Below, piece after piece: positions 12,746 to 22,500 of a DNA stretch of 64,000 nucleotides; the stretch's first letter is position 1; each line of letters begins with the position of its first letter. Location: contig OU612072.1 of the NCBI GenBank assembly GCA_914767715.1, positions 16,988,001-17,052,000 on the forward strand, read 5' to 3'. Under the pieces are notes generated by a model. It saw only the letters and a program-made list of their open reading frames with translations. It made no database searches and was not told where the DNA came from. The DNA is from Membranipora membranacea (lineage: Eukaryota > Bryozoa > Gymnolaemata > Cheilostomatida > Membraniporidae). Both the position numbers and the translations under genes were made by a program.

Positions 12746-13119
12746 TTAAATCAACGATTCTATAAGGTGTCAAGTTATCCTTCCTCTTAGTCTGAGCAGG
12801 TAACTCCAGAGTAAAAATGATTAGTCGGACACAAATTTTGACTGTCAACATTCTTAGCTACATTATCGTTAATAGACTTTACTAAAGGAAAGTCTGTGTC
12901 TTATTTTGAGACAACTTAATTGTAAGCTAGCAGCAGCATTTTTAGTCACCCAGCGCAACCAGCGAAGATGATCCTATTGTTTGGGGACAAAACTATTTTT
13001 CTATAACCACATAACCAATGTCAAAAGGACAGATCTATCCTGCAAGTTGGAGAAAAACTGCCACCAAAGGAGTGAAAATGTCAATTGAACGATCCCTTTC
13101 TCCAAACTTACTTTACTTG

Positions 13120-13825
13120 TTAAGCGCTTATGTATATATTGTACGCCTGGGACTTCCGCCTGCCATGAGCTTTGATCCGCGCCACAGACCAGCCTCTCTT
13201 GCTTGCCCAAGTTGCTCCACCATGACGAAAACAATGGGGAGTAATCTTCACCTTCAAGCCAGCAGCACAGCACTCTTTTTGTAACATGCTACGGAGGGAC
13301 GCCGCAGTGATGTTGAACAGCGGTTCATCTTCTAGTCTGCACTCTTGCTTCTCCAAGTAACCCTTAAATAACTGCACAATGCCAATAGACTTGGAACAGG
13401 AGTCTGAAATCGTGATGATAGCAGGCTTCTCAGAGTGCTTGAAAGACCTCAGCCGTAAAAACAGAGTCTTCCTAGATTTTGAGATCTTGACATCATTAGA
13501 TCGCAGGTAGTGTTCCTCAGGTCGGCCGAAGGAATCCAAAGAAAGCCAAGGAAACCATCACATTTACCGTATGACATGAATAAACTGGCAGAAAAACCTC
13601 AGCCCCCTGATACAGAGACTTGATCTGCGGCAAAGAGACTGGGTGCTCCCTTAGAGTCTGTTGCCTTCTCTTCTTCAATCCCTTCAAAGCTATCCCTAGC
13701 TTCTCAGATTCCCAGGCGATCTCCTTGCGTCTAAATATGTGACGGAGTGCTGACAAGTGGGATTGCACTCTCCCATATCCCAGACCCTTCTTGACCAGTT
13801 GCGCTACCCATAGTTCAGCCGAGAT
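13120..13825 (-). pseudogene. Tyrosine recombinase of the DIRS-like element (frameshifted)
   Basis: The recombinase would insert the cDNA by strand exchange. The N-terminal core-binding part is read at about 13825-13517, ending in LAFFGFLR, which carries the first catalytic Arg. The C-terminal part is read in another frame at 13539-13120. There HCFRHGGATWA gives the H-x-x-R box and GRRKSQAYNIYIS gives the last box with the nucleophile Tyr; the usual GRW is GRR here. The frame changes between 13517 and 13539. A CTGTTACAG acceptor-like site at about 13965 suggests that the recombinase is reached by splicing in intact copies. Confidence 0.8.
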
Positions 13826-14055
13826 TTTCGATGTCCACCGGCAATAGGCAGTGACATCTCCTCACAAAAGGTCAAGTCATCATCAAAACACTTCTCATAA
13901 ATAGCTGTAGATTTATAGACAGAGAATCTGCGATCAGTGACTCAAACTCTCCCTCTAAACCTGTAACAGACAAAACAAAACTTTCATTAGCTAATCAAAG
14001 TTTCAACACAAATTGACCAACACATCACTACCCTCCTCCCCCCCGCCCGAGCTCT

Positions 14056-14070
14056 ACGAACTAATACGAC
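14056..14070. promoter_or_regulatory. Inter-ORF motif copy 3 (RNase H / recombinase junction)
   Basis: ACGAACTAATACGAC, followed on the + strand by TTCCAAC within 7 bp and flanked on the other side by a C-rich tract. It is the least palindromic of three related sites that lie exactly in the non-coding junctions of the DIRS-like element. Confidence 0.5.
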
Positions 14071-14072
14071 AT

Positions 14073-14609
14073 TCACTTCCAACTTATCACACTACTGTTG
14101 TGAGGCTGGAGATATTGAGGAATCTCCGCAGGAACCCTGTTCATGGTTGGGTAAGTTTGAAAGAATTTCTCAATAAAACCCCGTGATAGTAGATCCGCTC
14201 CAACATGCAACTCCCCGCCTATGTGCCTGGCGACAATGTGAATATTACGGCCCATGCAGATTTCGGAAATTTTCCTAATCATCTTCCGCATAGATTTATC
14301 CCTGCAGTACAACTTGTTCAGGATAATAGTCACAGCCATGTTGTCAGTAAAAATGTTGATCGCCATATCAGAGAACTCCAAACTGAGCAACGTAAGTACA
14401 ACATATATGGGATACAGTTCTAATACTGCAATGTTGCACTTCTTGCCACAAGGCCAAGACCCTGAGAACCAAGATGACCCCCACATACAACCGAAACCTA
14501 CAGAGGTTGACACATCCGTGTACACATCATGGCAGCAAGATGTTGAGGAATCTAGCATCCTGAATGGCCTTTCTGGTAGGGTATGAAGTAGGCTAAACCA
14601 CACACGCAA
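14073..14609 (-). CDS. RNase H domain of the DIRS-like element
   Basis: This ORF of 178 codons carries the RNase H1-like landmarks of DIRS elements: DVYTDVS (first Asp), a central NIAVLELYPIYVV with the Glu, FTDNMAV (Asp), and HVGADLLSR near the end (last Asp). It would degrade the RNA strand of the RNA:DNA hybrid. Its frame differs from that of the reverse transcriptase ending at 14593, so a frameshift separates domains that are normally fused. The TGA is followed at once by ATG and the inter-ORF motif. Confidence 0.75.
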   Translation of the reverse strand: MRVWFSLLHTLPERPFRMLDSSTSCCHDVYTDVSTSVGFGCMWGSSWFSGSWPCGKKCNIAVLELYPIYVVLTLLSLEFSDMAINIFTDNMAVTIILNKLYCRDKSMRKMIRKISEICMGRNIHIVARHIGGELHVGADLLSRGFIEKFFQTYPTMNRVPAEIPQYLQPHNSSVISWK

Positions 14610-15603
14610 ATGAACATTTAACGTTTAATGAACCAGCAAGTGACTGCCATTCCTTAACACGTGGTGTCCTCCTAGACAGGAATTGATTAAGTTTACAGAT
14701 CATTTTGTCTCTCTTTTCTGATGGGATGTACATAGCCATTCTCTCAGCATCAATACCAATCCCCAAAAACACCAAGCTCTTCACTGGCCTCACGGTTTTA
14801 TGCGGTGCAATAGTCACTCCGGTATCCTCACACAATTCCTCAAAAACACTCAATGCCCCCTTGCAATTCTCTTGCGAGTCCGCCACAAAGAGAAAGTCAT
14901 CCAGATAGTTGAAAACATGGGCCTGCACCGGAGAGTGCTTGTAAAACATACAAACTAAGGAGTCACTAATCCTACTGAATAACTGGCATGAACTAGACGC
15001 TCCCATAGGCAGCATCCTATCCACATAGTACTCGTCCTCGATGTATATGCCCAGGAATCTCCAATCATCGCATCTGATAGGAACAATCCTGTAGGCATCA
15101 GCCAGATCCACCTTAGCCAACCGAGTACCACCATCCCAATAATTTGATATCAAACAGTGACCGATGTCTTGAACCGAGCAGTACTGCACAGATCTTAACA
15201 ACTCCGGTATATTGTCATTCACAGCGCCTCCAACTGTATGAGAGAGGTTGAATATCATATGATATTTATCACTGTTGGGCTTTGGTATCACATAGAGGGG
15301 AGAAATGAAGAGATTAGGAAATGACTTGCTAGAAAAAGGACCAATAATGCGTCCCTCGGCCACCTCATCGCTGAGCTTAGACAAAAGAGGCAATGGAGAA
15401 GGCCGCAGCTTTACTTACCCATACAATAAGTGAAAATCCTGTTTTACACCAAGTGGGAAGCCATGTCTGAAGCCATCGATTACAAATTGTTCATCTGAAT
15501 AGCCCTTCAGATATACAGCCAGTCTTTCCACGTTCACAGGTGACCCAATGCCAAAAGATGTTATATTTGCAAAAAATAAACACAGCAAGTTTTCAGCAAA
15601 CAC
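14593..15603 (-). pseudogene. Reverse transcriptase of the DIRS-like element (one in-frame stop)
   Basis: The first part (15603-15415) contains SPVNVERLAVYLKGY and FVIDGFRHGFPLG, the conserved entry segment of DIRS-type reverse transcriptases. After an in-frame TAA at 15415-15417 the same frame continues. It shows PLYVIPKPNSDKYHMIFNLS, AKVDLADAYR (motif A Asp), LPMGASSSCQLF, FNYLDDFLFVAD (the catalytic Asp pair) and VFLGIGID. Only the stop and the downstream frameshift appear to break it. The first Met is arbitrary because the ORF probably continues from a splice site. Confidence 0.85.
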
Positions 15604-15693
15604 TACAAAACCATTATACTGAAACTAATCAATTAAAAACCTTTGTCTCGATATTCCTTAGAATACCCCCCCCCCCAAACCCGAGGGGAGGGT

Positions 15694-15708
15694 GCCGATT
15701 AATACGGC
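15694..15708. promoter_or_regulatory. Inter-ORF motif copy 2 (Gag / reverse transcriptase junction)
   Basis: GCCGATTAATACGGC, a perfect 4-bp stem (GCCG/CGGC) around a 7-base loop, followed by TTTCCAAC and flanked by a C/G-rich tract. Relative to copy 1 both stem halves change together (T to C and A to G), which is the pattern of a conserved RNA or DNA hairpin. Confidence 0.55.
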
Positions 15709-15779
15709 GTTTCCAACGAATTGGTAGATGAGCTGCAATTAGTGAATTAGCCAAAGTGATTGGTTGAGGGTTGATCTAC

Positions 15780-16600
15780 TTCTTACTACATCTGTACTCC
15801 GGGTGATCTTCTCAGAGCATGTTTTGCACTTGTGAGTGAATCAGCAGGTATTTCCGAACTTGCATCCAGCAGCAGAGTTAAACCCCAAGCAGTAGCGCTC
15901 AGACTTTCGACCAGGTTGCTCGGCTTTCTTCTCATTCGTCTTAGTCTCCCGAAGTACACCAGCCAGCTCAGCAATATACTCTCCCCAAACCACATCAGCA
16001 CTCCTACTCTTCAGACGCCTGAATTGAAAGTCATATTCAATTCCATCCTTCCCTGCCATGTGGAAGACCTTCACTATCTTGAAGTGGAGAAGCATGCCTT
16101 GAACATCACTGGGGTAGAACTCCAGGTGAATACTCATGAACACACAAAAAAACGCATCAATCCACGAGTAGAATGGCTCAAGGTTCTTACTATCTTCCAC
16201 CTCTTTCAATAATCTATCGACAAGAGAGAACCTCTTTCTCACCTTATCATCCCTTGCGCGTGGTAAAATCAGCTTAAAGTCGATAAACTCACCTTCACAA
16301 GTCTTTTTTCCGTAGCTTATCATCCACGGGCTCATTTCTCGGATGGGCTGGCACACAGCCAAAAGATGTTTTTGGCCGGGTTGTAACACTAGACTCTCCA
16401 ACATCAACTTCTTCCTCATTGCTCTCCTCCACTATTGAAGAAAGCTCTTCCTCCTCTCGGATATTCCAGTCCTGATGAGCCGCTGAAGTTGAAGCCACAC
16501 AGGTTACTTTCTTCATAGGGCCTTTTCCCTTCACCGAAGATGTGGCCTTTCCTCCTTTTCCTTTTGCCGGAGCCTTGGCCCTCATAGGCTGCAAAGTGCC
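15780..16600 (-). pseudogene. Gag-like ORF of the DIRS-like element, with CCCH zinc finger (frameshifted)
   Basis: The N-terminal part (16594-16295) is basic (KAPAKGKGGK) and then acidic (EEEELSSIVEESNEEEVD). The C-terminal part is read in another frame at 16419-15841; the switch lies near a run of six A at about 16303-16308 (minus strand). The C-terminal part is helical and ends in C-LGFNSAAG-C-KFGNT-C followed by a stop, FT and H, so a C-x8-C-x5-C-x3-H finger is interrupted by TGA at the second residue before FTH. A further C-x2-C follows. Nucleic-acid binding and particle assembly are inferred from position and composition, not from a clear family match. Confidence 0.65.
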
Positions 16601-16946
16601 CTCCTCCGAGGCTCTCCTAGTAGACTCCTATGACGATACCACAAATTTAAATAGTTGCAACCGATGAAGAATGGCAGACTGACACCTTTTTTAGTCACAC
16701 TATAACAATAATAACAAACTTATCACCCTAATAATGATTAACAGTATCCTAACTTAAATAACATAACTATTATCACCTTAATTATAATAAGTATCAACTT
16801 AATTGAACTGGCTGATTACACTTAACTAATTACCTTTATAAATGAGCAATTAATAACGAGTAAGAAGATTCAGCTCACCCTGGTCCACATGCATACAAAC
16901 CTGATCAAAAATTTCTCAATTCCACCCCATGGTGGGGAGGGGGAAT

Positions 16947-16961
16947 GTCGACTAATACGAC
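16947..16961. promoter_or_regulatory. Inter-ORF motif copy 1 (SGNH / Gag junction)
   Basis: GTCGACTAATACGAC, a perfect 4-bp stem (GTCG/CGAC) around a 7-base loop, followed by TTTAAATTCC and flanked by GGTGGGGAGGGGG. See copies 2 and 3. Confidence 0.55.
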
Positions 16962-17068
16962 TTTAAATTCCATCCAATGAAAGGGGCAAGTGTTCATAAT
17001 ATTTACATCACCGGTTCGTTGTCCATACTCACTTCAATCAACAGTCGCAGGTTATTAATGATCCATCT

Positions 17069-17590
17069 TCACCAAAAGTTGTGGTTGATCACCCACACAG
17101 TAAAGGCAATGAGGTAACATATTGCCTGTCGATAACCTGGATGAAGGAAGTGAACGCCATACACGTTTCTCCACGCCTGTCGTCGATCCCACAACCAGAA
17201 TGTGACCTGAGGGTTGCAACTAAACCGTCTCTCCATAATCCCAGCTTACTGGCGAGCCCTGGTGTTGTAATTAACGTTGGATCGCGGCCACAGTGATGGG
17301 ATCACCACTGTCTCTGCTCCTTCCTGCAGAATCTGATGAGCTAGGAATCCTATCCTATCAGCAAGTTGATAAGGGGAGCACCAACCAGCATCCAAGTCGT
17401 TCCCGCCAATCATAAGAACCACCAGCCGAAACCCAGCACAACGTCCAACTTGCTGTTCTGCCCAGTTGATTCCCGCACCACCTTGCCATATCCATCTCAC
17501 CGAGACATCAGTGATGTGCTGACCAAGCCAGCGCCTGTGGGGGTACATTCTCCCAACATGGGAGTCACCCAAGATCAACACCGTAGCTTC
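17069..17590 (-). pseudogene. SGNH/GDSL-like hydrolase domain at the 5' side of the DIRS-like element
   Basis: Read from an acceptor-like TTTTTTAG at about 17591, the ORF begins LILGDSHVGRM (block I; the Ser is in GDS at codon 7 counted from the Met at 17581). It continues with a Gly-rich block II (WQGGAG) and VVLMIGGNDLD (block III, GGND, Asn at codon 61). After an in-frame TAA at 17246-17248 the same frame continues to RRFSCN, FWLWDRR, VYGVHFLHPGY and stops at 17069. VYGVH matches block V, D-x-x-H, but the Asp position reads Tyr (codon 17159-17161), while His (17150-17152) is kept. The family cleaves esters or other acyl groups. Hydrolase ORFs are known from some tyrosine-recombinase retroelements, but the 5'-most placement here should be checked. 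Confidence 0.7.
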
Positions 17591-17599
17591 CTAAAAAAT

Positions 17600-18780
17600 A
17601 AACTCAGCATTGCACTATAATGACATTCAGGACATGTTGTAACAAATTTAATTTGTTTTATTATTGTTAATATTTGTATATCACAAAGACCTTTGTACCT
17701 CAAAATGTGAAATGTTACACCACGTCCTGTAAGGCACAAGAAAGGATCTTTAATTAAGAGTTTAATTAACCAATAATAATAATATACATACCTACTTTAA
17801 TTTATACCCCTTCACCCCTATACAGCAGCCTCGGCCCCCTTTATTGGACGTGATGGGCATTGCAAACGTGCCGCAAGTAATGGTCACCCAGCTAACCTAC
17901 GTATCCTCGCGTATCCATAAACCAATAACCTCGAGAGGGGTGAACACGATAACAGGCGCACATGTCAATACAATTCCAAGAGCAAAACAAATAGCAATAC
18001 TTACCAGGTTCACATAAAAGGAAAAAGTTCCAGCCTGACAGGCGTGCAAACAGGGGATCTAGGCCCTAGTGCAACAGGCGGGCCCTCTCAAGTTTCATGA
18101 GGAATTTATTTTCACTTAGGTCCCCTTCGGGCCCTTCTCAAGTTACATGAGGATATTATTAGTTTGCCTTAGGCACTTCCCCTAGTTACAAGAGGGAAAC
18201 TTCATTACTTGCTCCATGAGCTACCTCAATTTACCAGAGGTTTATTTTACCTACATAATTAAATACTAGAAGAGATTCATAATAAATCCGTCTAATATAA
18301 ATTATTTATCCTGTTAAATAATTAAGCCCTAACAACCTTAGCTTTAGGTAGTCAGTCTGCCAATATAATAGAGTTACGGAGTATCATTAATCAAGGCTTC
18401 AAGCAATATCACATATGTGTGCTGCAAACAAGGTCTATCAATCAAGCCACTGACAATAACAGCACAGTGACTATAAAGATTCTTACCCTTTTCTTACACA
18501 GTGCAACAAAACCATTGCTCATATTCCTCGAAGAATTCATTGGTTGCAATATAAAACTATGAGGATTGACCAATACTGCTCATCAAAAGCCGGCAAAACT
18601 TTAGTAAGTGCTGCAAGCATGTCCATTTTGCTACTATAATAATTTCATCATTGGATGCAATAAACCAATACCAAAAGGGCTGAGCGAGTTATTGTTCAAG
18701 TTAAGCCACAAAGATATAAAATAAAGGCATAAAGTTAGCTAAGACCCTTTACAAACATAATATGTATCATTATAATTTTT
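17600..18780. repeat. Non-coding stretch with a tandem series of small hairpins
   Basis: No ORF of note. At 18085-18240 four hairpin-forming units recur every 44-50 bp: CTCAAGTTTCATGAGG, CTCAAGTTACATGAGG, CCCTAGTTACAAGAGGG and CCTCAATTTACCAGAGG. Loops and stems co-vary loosely. On the minus strand this lies just 5' of the SGNH ORF, so it may be part of the retroelement leader. A poly-T run lies near 18779-18790. Confidence 0.5.
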
Positions 18781-19029
18781 TTTTTTTTTTTATATCAAAA
18801 TAAATGAATGTATAAATATTCAGTAAGGCTGAGCGATAAGATAAAAACATGATCATAGTAACAGAAGAGGAGAAATGCATCATAGCTGTGAAGAAAAGGA
18901 GAGGTAGAAATAAAAATGATGATTTGGTATAACCGCTCTATTGTGGTCATAAAACAGGTGATCAAACGGATAAATTTTAATGTGATATATAGCTTTTTAA
19001 AACTTTGGTTCAATGACGCATATAGATCA

Positions 19030-19310
19030 TTGCCAGGCAAACAACAACAGCCATTATTAACAAAAATAAGGTCGATAGAGTTTCTCTATTTCATTCTGTG
19101 AGAATCTCATACATGCACACAGATGGCTCGATGAATATAGGAAGTACGAGTGCTTTACCGTACAGACATAAATCAGGAATGTATGAATAAGACCTCTTTG
19201 CTGGATCAGTCAGTACTCTGTTCAGATTTCCTGAAAATGACAATTATACCGGGTATACAATTATGGAACTACAATATAAGTAGAGGACGAAAACTCCTGA
19301 AATAAATCTC
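19030..19310. repeat. Dispersed repeat R2, copy 2
   Basis: Same-orientation partner of 10000-10285. Just beyond it, at 19330-19560, are several (AT)n runs with no coding signal. Confidence 0.7.
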
Positions 19311-19559
19311 CTACACTCGAGTTTGTGGAGTGAAGAACATGTTCATATATATATATATATATATGTAGAAATATTATTTTTAAAAAAATTGTATATATAT
19401 ATATACACACATATATAACATTCTCACTGGTCTCCAGTATCATTACAATGGTATGTATAACACAAAATAGAGTTTTTGTGTATATTACAAAATTTAATCT
19501 AATGGACAAGTGAGATCATAATATTTATGTATATATTATATATATTTTTTACAACCTAC

Positions 19560-22500
19560 CATTACCCTCATCCAAAACGGATATTTCTGTGTGGTCCAAG
19601 CCATTTCTTGCCACAAGTACGACTCCTGCTGGATGATGAACTATCCCTCCAGGGAAAGTAAGGCTGTCACAGCTCCAGATAACACTTCCATCCTCTAGGC
19701 TCATCTTCACTACTTTTCCTGCTATTTTGTAAGATATGACCACACAGTCATCTCCACAGCTGCTCATACTCACATTGCCTTTCATTGTCAGAGCGGCAGG
19801 ACAGGGAACTCTTCTGATGACCTCTCCTGTGAATGAGTAGATGATGATCTGCTTAGCAGGCCAATCTCCAACAGCTAGCTGATTTTCATTGATGAGTACA
19901 ATACGCTGCGCATAGTATGGAAAGGCAGGATGGTCCCAGGATGTTAATAATGAGCCATCAGATATATCATAGACATTGATCTTTGATTGAGTTTCACTGA
20001 TCACCATGAGACTGTATAGTCTGTTGTTATACGCAGCTAGAGAGATGACATGTCCACCAGATTTGATGAAAGCTTTGTGCACATAGCCTTGCTGATCTAT
20101 CCTATCAGTAGCTCCTCCAATCTGTCCTACATAGGTGAATCCTTTATAGTGACATACTGTGGTACAGGGATTGTCAAACTTTACCTCCCTTATAAATCTT
20201 ATTCCAGCTGGTGCTTGTTGTGGTGGTGGAGGGACGGTCGAGGGAGGTGTTGCAGCTGATGGTGGCCGATTTGGGGCTATTGGTGATTGAGGCTTTACAG
20301 TGTTTAGATTGTAAGCTTCCCCTCTTAGCACAGTTTCATCCTCCTCAGTCAACAATTCCATAACTGGGATAAATTCAGTTTCTGTAAACACAAAGTGCTT
20401 TCAATTATAAGATGCTGGTCTGCATGCATGAGATTCTTACATATAATATGTTGAAAAATTAGGACTATGAGAAAATGTTTTGTAGAAGGAGTTATCCCCT
20501 TTCTTCAAAGAAGAATCAAACTACTAAATCATCACAGTCCTGCTTTATTATTTAGCCGGTGATAAGATTCATTTCATCAGATGGTAATAAAATGTGATCA
20601 TTTATGGTATCCATATATATTACAACTTATGACAACTTGAGAATTGTGGCCAATGTTCAATGTTCAAATGTTATACCTTTTTATTTGTCACCTACTAATG
20701 ACCTATGTACATCACTTAAAATTTTACCCCTTCCAATACTGAGCAATTATTTTACTTGCATTACGGGATTTAAGGCTCTGAATAATTTGTCACCTCCATA
20801 CATCTTTGATTTTTTTGTAACCACACCGATTTCCAAGAAGAGATACACACTTACTTAAACCTCCATTAGACAACTTAAACCACAAAATAGCAACAAACTT
20901 TAATATTTTACCCTCTTCATTGAGAAGCACTCTTACTTTGAATATGTTTAAGAAAAGGCTAATGCAACATTTTTTCAGTTTATTGGAATAGTCTTATTTT
21001 TTGTTGAATCTTTGTTTGTATCACTTTTCTTTTTTGCCATTTATGTCACATCATGAAAAACATTTGAAATAATGAGTTGTTGCTGCCAATAAAAGTATAT
21101 ATATATCCCCATAACAAAATCATTGTAAAAACTGACAATTACCTAATCATTCTCTCAAAGATCCAACAGGACAATCAAAAATGAATATATCTCGTTATTT
21201 CTCAGAATAACAATTTACCGCCAATAAAAACAATCATTTTAAAACTGGGAGTAGGCCTTTGTATCATATGCATATTATTAGTATGTTTTGCCTGACAAAG
21301 ACTAACCTTCAACTCTCAGTGAGGCCACATCTCCCCCCATATTCATGCCAGGTAACTCATAAGAGATCAAGGACTTCAGGAACTCAAGACTTTCTTTGTA
21401 CTTCTCAACAAGGTCAACCTGTTCAGGATAATTCAAATTTTTATCACAGAGCCGTCATAGACAATATAGCTTGCGAGTGCTTGTTTGTGGCCTTTTGCGT
21501 GTAAAACTGATTAGCAAGTAGTCCAAGACGGTTACCAACTGAGCTATATCTTGGGAGAAGAGCTTCGATCACAGGAGCTTAAAATTATCAAAATGTTTAA
21601 ATAATTATCTTATTGTTTGAATCGGTACGATCCTTTTTGTGTGATAGAGCAAGCCTCATCTACGCAAATCACTTTCCGATAGTTACCAAATATACCACAG
21701 GATAATACTGTTTTGAAGCACATAAGCCCAATTAACTTTAAACTGATCACTTAACACAAGACTTATCTGGTAAAAAATCAAAAGTGTTATACTATTCATA
21801 ATCATGACCCTCAGTAGTACGTCCGCCCCCTTGCTCTATGGACGATAAAAACTGTTGAGCGAGCTTTACCAGGTCTGGCTAGGTAAGGCGCTCTAGGAGA
21901 CAAAGAGTAAACAAAAGGTCCCACCTGTATAAAACAGCTCAGCCGTTTAGGAGCCTTGACCACAACAACATTGAACACTCACCTGATGATAGTTGTTCAT
22001 CCTGTCATCATTATCCTTCAATTTCCTCACTATCTCTCTGTGTATTATCTCTACTTTCTTCTCTAGAAACACTTCTCTCTCTATTCTCCCTTCACTTCTG
22101 TGTGCTTCCAGCTTTAACTCCAGCCTTTCATACTCCTCCATCACACACTTTATCTAAAACAAAATAAATAAATAATTCTAAATGCTAAATCAGTGAGTGT
22201 TAATCTCATGCATATCATAAGCTTCAACTAACTTTCAATAAATAAATAGGCCACCATATTTTAATAACTTATCTACTAAGAAGTTGTGTGCCCTTAGGAA
22301 TCAGAGGACATCTTGTAGCAATTGTGCAATGATCAAGGTCATATTATTGGCATTAGATTTTAGCCCTCACATATTTATCTCTGGACTGATGGAGCTGAGA
22401 CACCAGCTCTTCTGTCTTCTTGTCCCAATTCTTCAGTCCTTCCATTGTATCTCTGACTAGTCTGTCAGCTTCACTTTCTCTCTGCTGAGCCTCAACTCTC

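Larger units (their letters stand above)
13100..17600 (-). mobile_element. Decayed DIRS-like tyrosine-recombinase retrotransposon with an SGNH-hydrolase domain
   Basis: On the minus strand, in 5'-3' order, are an SGNH-hydrolase ORF (17590-17069), a Gag-like ORF (16594-about 15780), reverse transcriptase (15603-14593), RNase H (14609-14073) and a tyrosine recombinase (about 13825-13120). A tyrosine recombinase instead of an integrase, together with a DIRS-style reverse transcriptase, identifies the DIRS/Ngaro/PAT group. Frameshifts and in-frame stops break most ORFs, so this copy is inactive. The spacers carry a shared hairpin motif (14056-14070, 15694-15708, 16947-16961). Ends and terminal repeats could not be placed. 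It lies downstream of the last exon found for the TRIM-like gene. Confidence 0.85.

Noticed and set aside
13018-13284. 88-codon + ORF over the recombinase
   Set aside because: Antisense shadow of the tyrosine recombinase.
14205-14586. 72- and 110-codon + ORFs
   Set aside because: Antisense shadows of the RNase H ORF.
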